Source: Candidatus Borkfalkia excrementavium
Lineage (GTDB): Bacteria; Bacillota; Clostridia; Christensenellales; Borkfalkiaceae
NCBI GenBank assembly: GCA_019115945.1
Contig: DXCO01000004.1
Coordinates: 1-43,933, forward strand
Reading direction: 5' to 3'
Length of the DNA stretch: 43,933 nucleotides
Below, piece by piece: positions 33,720-41,385 of this stretch. How positions within the stretch are numbered: the stretch's first letter is position 1; each line of letters opens with the position of its first letter. A program made the position numbers and the translations under genes. The notes under the pieces are model-generated. The model had not been told where the DNA came from and ran no database searches. It worked only from the letters and a program-made list of their open reading frames with translations.

Positions 33720-34157
33720 ATGAAAGCGTTTAATCTTTCCGCTTCTTTATACGAATTGATGGAAGACGAAAAATTGTCCGTACCGGCGTTCGCAAAGGAA
33801 ATTTCCTGTACGCCCGCAGCGGTGCGCAGGTGGCTGAACGGAATTTACGACCCCGATCCGCTGTCGCTGATCAAAATTGCGGAAAGATTCGGGGTTTCGG
33901 CGGATTATCTTTTCGGGTTATCGGATGCAAAAGCGTGCAAATGGCGCGTTGCGGAAGATCGGTTTATGGACAGGTATCGCTCTTTGAAAGACGCCGCCGG
34001 CGTAACCGATTATAAAATCTGCCAAAAATGCGGCATAAAGAGCGGAGTCGTAAGCAAATGGAAGGATATAGAGGGCTTTCCGAAGACGGAACATCTTTTG
34101 AAACTCGTTTCATTTTTCGGCTGTACGCTCGACTATCTGCTCGGCATAGGCAGATGA
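33720..34157 (+). CDS. Double helix-turn-helix protein A
   Basis: 145 residues with two XRE-like HTH units: residues about 9-70 (LYELMEDEKLSVPAFAKEISCTPAAVRRWLNG... ADYLFGLSD) and about 85-145 (YRSLKDAAGVTDYKICQKCGIKSGVVSKWK... GCTLDYLLGIGR). Both end with the DYL-G segment that follows recognition helices in Cro/C1 proteins. No other domain. Start ATG 33720 abuts the stop of the 33-codon ORF, with GGAG 15-20 bases upstream inside it. Its closest relative in the window is the next gene, same length and layout. Confidence 0.85.
   Translation: MKAFNLSASLYELMEDEKLSVPAFAKEISCTPAAVRRWLNGIYDPDPLSLIKIAERFGVSADYLFGLSDAKACKWRVAEDRFMDRYRSLKDAAGVTDYKICQKCGIKSGVVSKWKDIEGFPKTEHLLKLVSFFGCTLDYLLGIGR
34117..34147 (+). 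repeat. 31-bp exact direct repeat, copy 1
   Basis: Identical to 34577-34607, encoding GCTLDYLLGI at the end of double-HTH protein A. The two copies are 460 bp apart. Confidence 0.95.
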
Positions 34158-34179
34158 CCACGCTTTCGCAGGGGGAAAT

Positions 34180-34617
34180 ATGTGCATATATGGGTTTTCC
34201 GAATCTTTGAAAGATTTATTAACCGATCTTGGGTATAATATCGAAGCGTTTTCAAAAGAAGCGGGCGTTGGCAGATCGGATGTCTATCATTGGCTGAAAG
34301 GGGATTACAATCCCAGTCCTCGTTCGCTGATTCGCATCGCCGAAAAATATAATGTTTCTGTCGATTATATGTTCGGCTTTTCCGACCGGAAAGAACTGAT
34401 TTTTAAAAAGAGCGCGCTGACCTTTTACGAACGGTTTACCCGTTCGAGAATGCTTGCGGGGTTTTCCTGTTACAAGATCTGGCAGGAATGCGGGATCGGA
34501 CAGGCAGCCATGTCGAGATGGAAAACGCTGGGCTGTATTCCGGAAACGGAAGTTTTTCTGAAACTTGCAAAATGCCTCGGCTGTACGCTCGACTATCTGC
34601 TCGGCATCGGGGAATAA
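34180..34617 (+). CDS. Double helix-turn-helix protein B (paralogue of A)
   Basis: 145 residues, 22 bp after gene A, with GGGGG before ATG 34180. Same two-HTH plan: LKDLLTDLGYNIEAFSKEAGVGRSDVYHWLKG... VDYMFGFSD, then FTRSRMLAGFSCYKIWQECGIGQAAMSRWK... GCTLDYLLGIGE. Protein similarity to A is clear along the whole length, and the last 31 bp before the final codons are identical in DNA, so B and A are a tandem duplication. The first recognition helices differ (CTPAAVRRW against GRSDVYHW), so the two probably bind different sites or form a heterodimer. Confidence 0.85.
   Translation: MCIYGFSESLKDLLTDLGYNIEAFSKEAGVGRSDVYHWLKGDYNPSPRSLIRIAEKYNVSVDYMFGFSDRKELIFKKSALTFYERFTRSRMLAGFSCYKIWQECGIGQAAMSRWKTLGCIPETEVFLKLAKCLGCTLDYLLGIGE
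34577..34607 (+). repeat. 31-bp exact direct repeat, copy 2
   Basis: Second copy of the repeat at 34117-34147, at the end of double-HTH protein B. Confidence 0.95.
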
Positions 34618-34671
34618 AGGGGCGGCAGGCCATTCTTTTTTGTGAAATGTGATAAAATTGTGTCATTCCGA

Positions 34672-34700
34672 TTGCCTTTGTAAAAAAATTGTGTTAAAAT
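34672..34700 (+). promoter_or_regulatory. Promoter of the purine permease gene
   Basis: TTGCCT, 17-bp spacer, TAAAAT, giving a leader of about 155 nt before ATG 34864. Confidence 0.6.
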
Positions 34701-34713
34701 AAATTTAACAAGT

Positions 34714-34857
34714 CAGAAATTTTATTTCTGGCGAAAATCTGAAAAAAGACAAGTACTTGTCTTTTTTCCGTTTTTAACGGAAAAATCTTTACGGGGTTTG
34801 CAGAAGAGGAATATGAGCGGCTTTGGCCGTTTGTATAAAAACTAAAGTTTTTGGAGG
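34714..34857 (+). promoter_or_regulatory. Hairpin-rich leader of purine permease, candidate attenuator
   Basis: Four structures: CAGAAAT/ATTTCTG (34714-34720, 34724-34730); a perfect palindrome at 34742-34767 with GACAAG core and terminal T-run, a terminator shape; a competing hairpin TTTTTCCGTT/AACGGAAAAA (34763-34772, 34776-34785) that uses the same T-run; and AAAAAC/GTTTTT (34837-34842, 34847-34852) directly against GGAGG (34853-34857). The overlap of the second and third makes them mutually exclusive. No known purine riboswitch consensus is present. Confidence 0.5.
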
Positions 34858-34863
34858 TTTCAG

Positions 34864-36414
34864 ATGGAAAATCAGCATCCCGAAGAACCGATCGCGGAAG
34901 AGCAGGTTGCCCAGCAGCCCGCCGCCGAAACCGCGGGAGGGGAAGCAGTGGCAACGTCGCCCGAATATCGCGGCTTTGCCGGTAAACTGGACCGGTTTTT
35001 CGGCATCAGAAAGATGGGGTCGAATTTCAGGACTGAAATTCTTGCGGGCGTTACGACGTTCATGACGATGGTCTACATCCTTCTCGCCAACCCTGATATC
35101 TTTCTGGGTATCGGTTCCGACGGCTCCCAGATCATTCCGCAGATGACGTTCGGCGCGGCGTACATCTTTACGGCGATCGGCGCGATCGTCGGTACCCTTT
35201 TGATGGCGTTTTTGGCAAAGATCCCCTTTGCGCAGGCGCCCGGCATGGGGCTGAACGCATTCTTCGTATTTACGGTATGCGGCGCCCTCGGCTATTCCTA
35301 TGCAAACGCGCTTTTGATCGTGCTTTGCTCGGGTATCTTGTTCCTGATCCTCACGATCGTCGGAGCAAGGCAGGCGATCGTCCGTGCGGTGCCGCAGGCG
35401 ATCCGTATCGCGATCCCTGCAGGTATCGGCTTGTTTATCGCCTTCGTCGGAATGCAGAATGCGGGCATCGTCGTGTTGGATCTGAGCACGAAAGTCAACC
35501 TGATCTCTTTCAACGTATTGAACTTCTCTGTTTCCGGTACGGCTATGATCAGCGCCGCGGTCGCGATCTTGTCTTTGTTGCTCATTGCGATCCTTTCCAA
35601 ACTGAAAGTGAAAGCGTCCGTCGTTCTCGGTATCATCGGCAGCGCTGTCCTGTACTATATTTTCGTGGCGATCGGCTATGCGGCGGGTTCCGAATCCTGC
35701 AAAGCGGTGTTTGACAGCATCAGTTTCTCGAATCCGATCGACGCGTTCAAAGAATTCGGCGAAGTATCTGCGGGTGCGGTGTTCATCGATGGGTTCAAAG
35801 GCATCGGCAAAGACGAGATCTTCGGTTTCATCGCCGCAATGGTCGCCTTTGCGATGGTCGACATGTTCGATACCATCGGCACGCTGATGGGGACCTGCCA
35901 GGCTGCCGGCAAGAAGAGCGGATTGCTTGACGAAAAGGGCGAAGTCAAAAACATCAAAAAGGCGCTCCTGTGCGACTCTATCGCAACGTGTACGGGCGCA
36001 ATGGTCGGTACTTCTACCGTTACGACGTTCGTCGAATCTTCCGCGGGCGTTGCCGAAGGCGGAAGAACGGGTCTTACCTCCCTGATCGTTTCCATCCTGT
36101 TTATCATTGCAATGTTCCTGAGCCCGATCGCGCAGTTGATCCCTTCCTGCGCAACGGCCGGCGCGCTGATGTATGTCGGCGTCTTGATGCTGAAAAATGT
36201 CGTCGATATCGATTGGAAAGATCCCGCGGCCGCGGTTCCTGCTTTCCTCACGATTACGGTAATGCCTTTTACGTATTCCATCTCTTACGGTATCGCGGCG
36301 GGATTCATCTCCTACCTCGTCATCAAACTCTGCACGGGCAAGATCAAAGAGATCAGCATCGTAACCGTCATTCTTTCGTTGCTGTTCATCTTCATGTTCC
36401 TGTTCACGCACTGA
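34864..36414 (+). CDS. NCS2 family purine permease (AzgA/PbuG-like)
   Basis: 516 residues. After an acidic ~40-residue N-terminal tail come about 13 TM helices. AGVTTFMTMVYILLANPDI, AQAPGMGLNAFFVFTV and AMVDMFDTIGTLMGTCQAAG are AzgA-type NCS2 signatures, the last containing residues of the substrate site; GTSTVTTFVESSAGVAEGGRTGL is the other conserved loop. These carry adenine, guanine or hypoxanthine with protons. GGAGG precedes ATG 34864. Adenine deaminase follows 130 bp downstream after a terminator, consistent with purine uptake and salvage. Confidence 0.95.
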   Translation: MENQHPEEPIAEEQVAQQPAAETAGGEAVATSPEYRGFAGKLDRFFGIRKMGSNFRTEILAGVTTFMTMVYILLANPDIFLGIGSDGSQIIPQMTFGAAYIFTAIGAIVGTLLMAFLAKIPFAQAPGMGLNAFFVFTVCGALGYSYANALLIVLCSGILFLILTIVGARQAIVRAVPQAIRIAIPAGIGLFIAFVGMQNAGIVVLDLSTKVNLISFNVLNFSVSGTAMISAAVAILSLLLIAILSKLKVKASVVLGIIGSAVLYYIFVAIGYAAGSESCKAVFDSISFSNPIDAFKEFGEVSAGAVFIDGFKGIGKDEIFGFIAAMVAFAMVDMFDTIGTLMGTCQAAGKKSGLLDEKGEVKNIKKALLCDSIATCTGAMVGTSTVTTFVESSAGVAEGGRTGLTSLIVSILFIIAMFLSPIAQLIPSCATAGALMYVGVLMLKNVVDIDWKDPAAAVPAFLTITVMPFTYSISYGIAAGFISYLVIKLCTGKIKEISIVTVILSLLFIFMFLFTH

Positions 36415-36434
36415 TTTCAAAACGAACGGTTTTT

Positions 36435-36465
36435 CCGCCGCGCAGACAAGCGCGGCGGATTTTTT
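36435..36465 (+). terminator. Terminator of purine permease gene
   Basis: CCGCCGCGC/GCGCGGCGG with a 6-nt loop, then TTTTTT. Confidence 0.92.
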
Positions 36466-36508
36466 ATGCGCAAAAGTCCGATCTGCGCTTTTCTTTTGCG
36501 CTGCAATA

Positions 36509-36517
36509 TGTTATAAT
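36509..36517 (+). promoter_or_regulatory. Extended -10 promoter of ade
   Basis: TGTTATAAT gives TGn plus a perfect -10; no good -35 lies 17 bp upstream (TTTTCT). Typical extended -10 promoter. Confidence 0.6.
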
Positions 36518-36544
36518 ATGCAAAAATACAGTCGGAGGCGGAAA

Positions 36545-38251
36545 ATGCTCGAAAAACTGATTGACGCCGCGATCGGGAGAGAGAAAGCGGACGTCGTTCT
36601 GAAAAACGGTAAATTTGTGAACGTGTTTACGGGGGAAATACAGGAGGGCGATATCGCCATATGCGGGGGCAAAATAGCGGGCTTCGGCAAGTACGAGGGG
36701 AAGGTCGAATACGATATTTCGGGAAAGATCGCAGTTCCCGGCCTCATCGATGCGCATGTGCACATAGAAAGTTCGCAACTTACGCCCGAGGAGTACGCGA
36801 AACTGATCATGCCCCGCGGCACGACGACCATTATCGCCGACCCGCACGAGATCACCAACGTATGCGGCATTGCGGGCGCGGAATATATCTGGAAAGCGTC
36901 GCAGAACGTGCCGCTGGAGGTCAAGGTCATGCTGCCTTCCTGCGTTCCCGCCACTGCGTTCGAAACGAGCGGCGCAACCCTTTCGGGCGCCGACACGGAA
37001 AAATATATCGGCGAAAACTTTATCTACGGCCTCGGAGAATTCATGAATTATCCGGGCGTCATCTATAAAGATCCCGAAGCGATGAAAAAACTGAAAGCCG
37101 CCGCGGCGGCGGGGAAAGTCGTCGACGGGCATGCCCCGAACACGAGCGGAAACGGGCTCAACGCCTATATCGCGGCGGGAATCATGACCGATCACGAATG
37201 CGTAACGCCCGAAGAGGCTGCGGAAAAGGCTTCCAAAGGCATGTATGTGCATCTGCGCGAAGGATCCGCCACCCGCAATGTTGCGGTGAACGCAAGCGCC
37301 GTGACGCCCGCAAACATGCGCCGTTTTCTTCTGTGCACGGACGACCGCCATGCCGCCGACCTGAAGGCGAACGGCCATCTCGACAACGCTTTGCGCGTGG
37401 CTGTAAAAAGCGGCATAAAGCCCGCGGACGCGATCGTCATCGCCACGCTCAATTCTGCCGAATGTTATCGCCTGTACGGCAAGGGCGCCATTGCGCCCGG
37501 GTATGACGCGGATATCGCCGTTTTTGACGATCTGGAAAACTTCCGCTGTTACATGACGTTCAAAGGGGGCAAACTCGTCGCAAAAGAGGGCAAAGCGCTC
37601 TTCGAAGCGGAAAAATATCTGCCCGAAGCGGTCAGAAACACCGTGAACGCAAAGGAGGTAAAGGCGGACGATTTCTGCCTGAAACTCAAAGGCAACCGCG
37701 CCAACGTCATCCGGATACTGAAAGACAACGTCGTCACCGAACGCGTCGTCAGAGAAGTGCAGAGTGCCGGCGGCGACGTGGTGCTGAAGGGGACGGACCT
37801 TCTCAAACTCGCCGTGGTGGAGCGGCATCATAAGACGGGAAATATCGGCATAGGCCTCTTGGAGGGGTACGGCCTGAAAGGGGGCGCGATCGGCCTGACC
37901 GTCGCGCACGACAGCCATAACATCATCGTCCTCGGCGACAATAACGAGGATATGGCGGCGATCGTTTCCGAATTGCGCAGGATCGGCGGCGGCATGGCGA
38001 TCTGCGCCGGCGGCAAGATCGATTCGCTGTCCCTTGACATCGCGGGGCTCATGAGCAGTGCGGACGCGGAGACGTATATCCGGCAGTCGGAAGCGCTTTT
38101 GGAAAAGGCATACGCCATGGGCGTTTCGCGCGGATTCGAGGCGTTTATGAGCCTTTCGTTTCTGGCTCTTCCCGTCATTCCCGAAATCAAACTTACGGAC
38201 AGGGGATTGTTCGATGTGAACCGTTTCGATTTCATCGGCATTGACGCATGA
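36545..38251 (+). CDS. ade: Adenine deaminase
   Basis: 568 residues from ATG 36545 with CGGAGG upstream; the in-frame ATG at 36518 abuts the -10 box and cannot be in the transcript. Metal site DAHVHIESS (HxH), DPHEITNVCG, a distal His in DGHAP, and the catalytic-region CTDDRHAADL; the second half carries the Ade-specific domain (HHKTGNIGIGLLEGYGLKGGAIGLTVAHDSHN). Converts adenine to hypoxanthine and ammonia using Mn2+/Fe2+. Works with the adjacent purine permease. Confidence 0.95.
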   Translation: MLEKLIDAAIGREKADVVLKNGKFVNVFTGEIQEGDIAICGGKIAGFGKYEGKVEYDISGKIAVPGLIDAHVHIESSQLTPEEYAKLIMPRGTTTIIADPHEITNVCGIAGAEYIWKASQNVPLEVKVMLPSCVPATAFETSGATLSGADTEKYIGENFIYGLGEFMNYPGVIYKDPEAMKKLKAAAAAGKVVDGHAPNTSGNGLNAYIAAGIMTDHECVTPEEAAEKASKGMYVHLREGSATRNVAVNASAVTPANMRRFLLCTDDRHAADLKANGHLDNALRVAVKSGIKPADAIVIATLNSAECYRLYGKGAIAPGYDADIAVFDDLENFRCYMTFKGGKLVAKEGKALFEAEKYLPEAVRNTVNAKEVKADDFCLKLKGNRANVIRILKDNVVTERVVREVQSAGGDVVLKGTDLLKLAVVERHHKTGNIGIGLLEGYGLKGGAIGLTVAHDSHNIIVLGDNNEDMAAIVSELRRIGGGMAICAGGKIDSLSLDIAGLMSSADAETYIRQSEALLEKAYAMGVSRGFEAFMSLSFLALPVIPEIKLTDRGLFDVNRFDFIGIDA

Positions 38252-38328
38252 CCCGAATCTTTCTTTGCCGGTAAAATTTCGTTCGGGTATGAAATTACAA
38301 TAATTTTGCCGCGAACGGGATAAAACGA

Positions 38329-38356
38329 TTGACAAATCGTTCAAATTTGCTATAAT
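38329..38356 (+). promoter_or_regulatory. tRNA operon promoter
   Basis: TTGACA, 16-bp spacer, TATAAT. The ~45-nt leader contains CGTGCGC/GCGCACG. Confidence 0.85.
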
Positions 38357-38405
38357 AGATTAGCATGTTCGATATGCATCGTGCGCGTTTTGCGCACGGT
38401 CGTAT

Positions 38406-38482
38406 GCGCCTTTAGCTCAATTGGATAGAGCGTTGGTCTACGGAACCAAAGGTTAGGGATTCGAGTTCCTTAAGGCGCGCCA
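38406..38482 (+). tRNA. tRNA-Arg(ACG)
   Basis: 77 nt with encoded CCA. Acceptor GCGCCTT/AAGGCGC, D arm GCTC/GAGC, anticodon stem TTGGT/ACCAA with loop CTACGGA (anticodon ACG), T arm AGGGA-TTCGAGT-TCCTT. A34 is normally deaminated to inosine by TadA. Confidence 0.96.
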
Positions 38483-38485
38483 ATA

Positions 38486-38522
38486 AAGACAGCATACAGT
38501 CGCTTATAGACCATGCTGTCTT
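38486..38522 (+). other. Hairpin between the two tRNA genes
   Basis: AAGACAGCAT (38486-38495) pairs exactly with ATGCTGTCTT (38513-38522), loop 17 nt, ending 5 nt before tRNA-Pro. Possible processing signal or weak terminator. Confidence 0.7.
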
Positions 38523-38527
38523 CAAAG

Positions 38528-38604
38528 CGAGGTGTAGCGCAGTTTGGTAGCGCGCTTGGTTAGGGACCAAGAGGTCGTGGGTTCAAGTCCCGTCACCTCG
38601 ACCA
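38528..38604 (+). tRNA. tRNA-Pro(AGG)
   Basis: 77 nt with encoded CCA. Acceptor CGAGGTG/CACCTCG with discriminator A, D arm GCGC/GCGC, anticodon stem CTTGG/CCAAG with loop TTAGGGA, anticodon AGG, G37 as in other proline tRNAs, T arm GTGGG-TTCAAGT-CCCGT. The body matches bacterial tRNA-Pro closely. A34 in a proline tRNA is unusual in bacteria. Confidence 0.93.
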
Positions 38605-38625
38605 TTACAATAAGACGGATTGTGG

Positions 38626-38668
38626 CAAAAGGGTTTTGGAAAGCGATATGTTTTTCAAAACCCTTTTG
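38626..38668 (+). terminator. Terminator of tRNA operon
   Basis: CAAAAGGGTTTTG (38626-38638) pairs with CAAAACCCTTTTG (38656-38668), loop 17 nt. A second hairpin GGCTGC/GCAGCC (38709-38714, 38736-38741) precedes the lipoprotein gene. Confidence 0.8.
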
Positions 38669-38771
38669 TTCAATCGGATGAATTTTTCGGAAAATTTTAT
38701 TTCGGAATGGCTGCTGTACATCGTTTATATAAAAAGCAGCCTTTCGGAAAACATGATCGGAGGTTGAACGA

Positions 38772-41234
38772 TTGAGAAAACATCATATTTTGGTTTTTAT
38801 TCTGGCAATATGTTTCATTACGGTATCGGGCGTATTTGCCGCATGCGGGAACAAAAAGGAAAATATCCAAAAATATACTGTTTCGTTTTATGACGGAAAG
38901 ACCTTGGTCGATACGATCGACACGGCAGGCAACGAAAAACTGAGTTTGCCTTCCGCTCCGTTAAAAACGGGGTACACGTTTTACGGTTGGTTTTTTGATG
39001 AAGATGTCTGGGAAAACGAACTGAAAGAGGATACATATGCCCATCAGGCGCTTACGCAGGATGTAGACGTTTATGCGTATTATGTGCAAAACGAAGAACC
39101 GCAGCCGCCCGAACAGAAAGAATATACGATCACGTTTTATATAGGCGAGGAAATAAACGGTACATTGAAAACTTCAGGGAACGAAGGATTGGTTTTACCG
39201 TCTGCCCCCCAAAAAGAAGGATATACGTTTATAGGCTGGTTCTTTGATAAAGACTCATGGCAAAACAGACTGACGGAAAACACTTATAAGGAACAGGCGC
39301 TTTCAGAAAATGTCAGCGTATATGCTTATTATAAAAAGGAAGAAGCGGAGAAGCCTGCAGAATTTGCCGTTCATTTTGAATTGAACGGGGGTTCGGGCGT
39401 TTCAGACGTAACCGTTTCCGAAATTGAAACAGAACCGCAGCCGCTGAAAGAAGGATATGCTTTCAAAGGTTGGTATAAAGAAAGCAATTTCGTCAATCAG
39501 GTTGTTTTTCCTTATCAGGTAACGGCCGCGCAAACGCTGTATGCGAAATGGGAAAAAAATCGATATACCGTGAAGTTTATAACGAACGGCGGTACACCCT
39601 TAGAGGATAGAACGGTATCTGTCATCGATGAATCGCCGGAGACGACAAAGGAAGGATTCGCCTTTGACGGGTGGTATACGGAAGATACTTTTGAAAACAA
39701 GGTAGAGTTTCCGTATGAGGTCGTAAAAGAACAGACGCTTTACGCAAAGTGGATAGAAAACGGGCCGGAAGACGTTGTATTTACCGTGGATGGCAGCGGA
39801 GTCTTGACGGGGGTCGACGGCCTGAATCAAGCGGATATGCGCGTTGAAATTCCGTCCGTCGTGAACGGCGTTACCGTGAAAGAAATCGGCTCCGCCGTTT
39901 TCAAAGGCAATCAGAATCTCGGTGTGCTCATCATTCCGGATTCCGTCCGCATTCTCGGTTATCAGATGTGTCGGGGTTGCACGAATTTGAAAGAAGTTGT
40001 GCTGCCTTCTGGATTGACGGTGATTCCCGACGAAACGTTCGACGGTTGTTCATCGTTGGAAAAGGTGAATTTCCCGTCCTCACTCAAAGAGATCCGTTCA
40101 GATGCGTTCTGGGGGACCGCTTTGACAGAATTTATTGCGCCCGAATCGTTGGATTCTGTCTGGACATATGCTTTCAAAGGGTGTGAAAAACTTGAAAGGG
40201 TCGATCTTAAAAACGTAAAAAAGATCAGTTTCGGAGCCTTTCAGGAGTGTACCGCTCTAAAATCGATCAAACTGCCCGATTCGCTCGTATCGCTTACGGG
40301 AAGCATAGACGTCTTCAGCGGCTGTACCTCCCTTTCAGAGATAGACATGCCGGATAAGCCCGTTTCGGTCAGCAGTTCCATATTCAATAATACCGGATAT
40401 TACAACGACCCGAAAAATTGGGAAAACGGCGTATTGTTCGCAGACGGTTATCTGATCGTCGCGGGAAAAGATTTTTCTTCCGTGACGGAATACTTTGTGC
40501 CGCAGGGCACTATTGCGATCGCGGAAGGGGCGTTTAACGACAAGGCGCCGAAATTGCAACATGTCAGTCTGCCGGACAGCGTTCTCCGGATCGGAAGAGA
40601 GGCTTTTGCAAAATGCGGAGCGTTGGTAAAGATTGACATGAATGAATCGATCCGATTCGTTGGATACAACGCTTTTATTAATACAGGATATTATCTCAAT
40701 GGCGCAAATTGGACAGACAACGGATTGTATATAGGGAATTGGCTGGTTTCCGTCAAAAATATTGAAATGGCTTCGTTTACCGTTCAAGAGGGAACGATAG
40801 GCGTGGCGGACGGAAAGGATACCGCGTTATTCCCCACAAAAGCACAAAAAATCACAAAACTGATATTGCCCGATTCATTGAAATATATCGGTGTGCGAAG
40901 TTTTGCCCGTTTGCGAATTACCGATTTGCAGTTGCCTGCCAGCTTGAAGGTCATATCCGAAGGGGCATTTGCGAGTTGTCCGAATTTGAAGACGGTCAAT
41001 CTCGGCGAATGTACGCAGTTGGAGGAAATAGGGGATAGCGCATTCACGCAGGCCGCTCTTACAGAGGTGGAGGTCCCCGCAGGCGTTGTTCGGATGGGAG
41101 AACTGATATTCAACCATAATACGGTGGACCTGGTGATCAAGTGTCAACTATCATCCCAACCGGAAGGATGGGACAAAAACTGGGCGTATTCTTACAGAGA
41201 AGGCGTTACGGTAAAAGTGGAATGGAAACAATAA
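38772..41234 (+). CDS. Surface lipoprotein with InlB-type repeats and BspA-like leucine-rich repeats
   Basis: 820 residues, TTG start at 38772 with GGAGG eight bases before; no better start exists downstream. Signal peptide (HILVFILAICFITVSGVFAAC) ending in a lipobox-like FAAC, so C25 is probably lipidated. Four Listeria-Bacteroides (InlB B) repeats follow: two longer ones of about 70 residues (around 34-105 and 115-187, both with GYTF-GWFFD and VYAYY) and two standard ones (around 193-262 and 264-330, GWY and LYAKW). From about 345 to the end come BspA-type LRR_5 repeats (LKEVVLPSGLTVIPDETFDGCSSLEKVNFPSSL and so on), interrupted twice by NNTGYYNDPKNWENGVLF-like inserts. Likely an extracellular adhesin or host/microbe contact protein. 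Slightly A+T-richer than neighbours. Confidence 0.9.
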   Translation: MRKHHILVFILAICFITVSGVFAACGNKKENIQKYTVSFYDGKTLVDTIDTAGNEKLSLPSAPLKTGYTFYGWFFDEDVWENELKEDTYAHQALTQDVDVYAYYVQNEEPQPPEQKEYTITFYIGEEINGTLKTSGNEGLVLPSAPQKEGYTFIGWFFDKDSWQNRLTENTYKEQALSENVSVYAYYKKEEAEKPAEFAVHFELNGGSGVSDVTVSEIETEPQPLKEGYAFKGWYKESNFVNQVVFPYQVTAAQTLYAKWEKNRYTVKFITNGGTPLEDRTVSVIDESPETTKEGFAFDGWYTEDTFENKVEFPYEVVKEQTLYAKWIENGPEDVVFTVDGSGVLTGVDGLNQADMRVEIPSVVNGVTVKEIGSAVFKGNQNLGVLIIPDSVRILGYQMCRGCTNLKEVVLPSGLTVIPDETFDGCSSLEKVNFPSSLKEIRSDAFWGTALTEFIAPESLDSVWTYAFKGCEKLERVDLKNVKKISFGAFQECTALKSIKLPDSLVSLTGSIDVFSGCTSLSEIDMPDKPVSVSSSIFNNTGYYNDPKNWENGVLFADGYLIVAGKDFSSVTEYFVPQGTIAIAEGAFNDKAPKLQHVSLPDSVLRIGREAFAKCGALVKIDMNESIRFVGYNAFINTGYYLNGANWTDNGLYIGNWLVSVKNIEMASFTVQEGTIGVADGKDTALFPTKAQKITKLILPDSLKYIGVRSFARLRITDLQLPASLKVISEGAFASCPNLKTVNLGECTQLEEIGDSAFTQAALTEVEVPAGVVRMGELIFNHNTVDLVIKCQLSSQPEGWDKNWAYSYREGVTVKVEWKQ

Positions 41235-41239
41235 AATTG

Positions 41240-41270
41240 AAAAAAGGGGCGCTGCCGCGCCCCTTTTTTT
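41240..41270 (+). terminator. Terminator of lipoprotein gene
   Basis: AAAAAAGGGGCGC/GCGCCCCTTTTTT with TGCC loop and seven T. Confidence 0.93.
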
Positions 41271-41321
41271 CGGATCGGGATGGGGCGAATAATCGTTTGC
41301 CGGAAAATATCACTGAAAAGG

Positions 41322-41350
41322 TTGCCTTATTGGTCAAGATATGGTAAAAT
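41322..41350 (+). promoter_or_regulatory. hup promoter
   Basis: TTGCCT, 17-bp spacer, TAAAAT. Confidence 0.7.
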
Positions 41351-41385
41351 AGTTGCAACAATTTACGAATACAGGAGGAAATTGT

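Noticed and set aside
33558-34617. Double-HTH cassette as a classical toxin-antitoxin pair.
   Set aside because: Both 145-residue proteins consist of DNA-binding units only; no toxin fold is visible, and the 33-codon ORF is charged rather than membrane-active.
34820-34850. TATAAAAACTAA before the purine permease resembles the 3' part of a preQ1-I riboswitch.
   Set aside because: The upstream half (stem and C-rich loop able to pair with the A-rich tail) is missing; the preceding CGGC-TTTG-GCCG hairpin has a loop too short for the pseudoknot.
36518-36547. Longer adenine deaminase start at ATG 36518.
   Set aside because: The ATG begins directly after the TATAAT at 36512-36517, upstream of any possible transcript start; CGGAGG fits ATG 36545.
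38400-38610. tRNA genes as an integration site of a mobile element.
   Set aside because: No integrase, no direct repeat of a tRNA 3' end and no phage genes were seen in the flanking 5 kb.
38772-39780. Repeats in the lipoprotein N-terminus as a possible DNA repeat array or CRISPR-like structure.
   Set aside because: Similarity is at protein level only (InlB B-type repeats) with diverged codons; no spacer structure.
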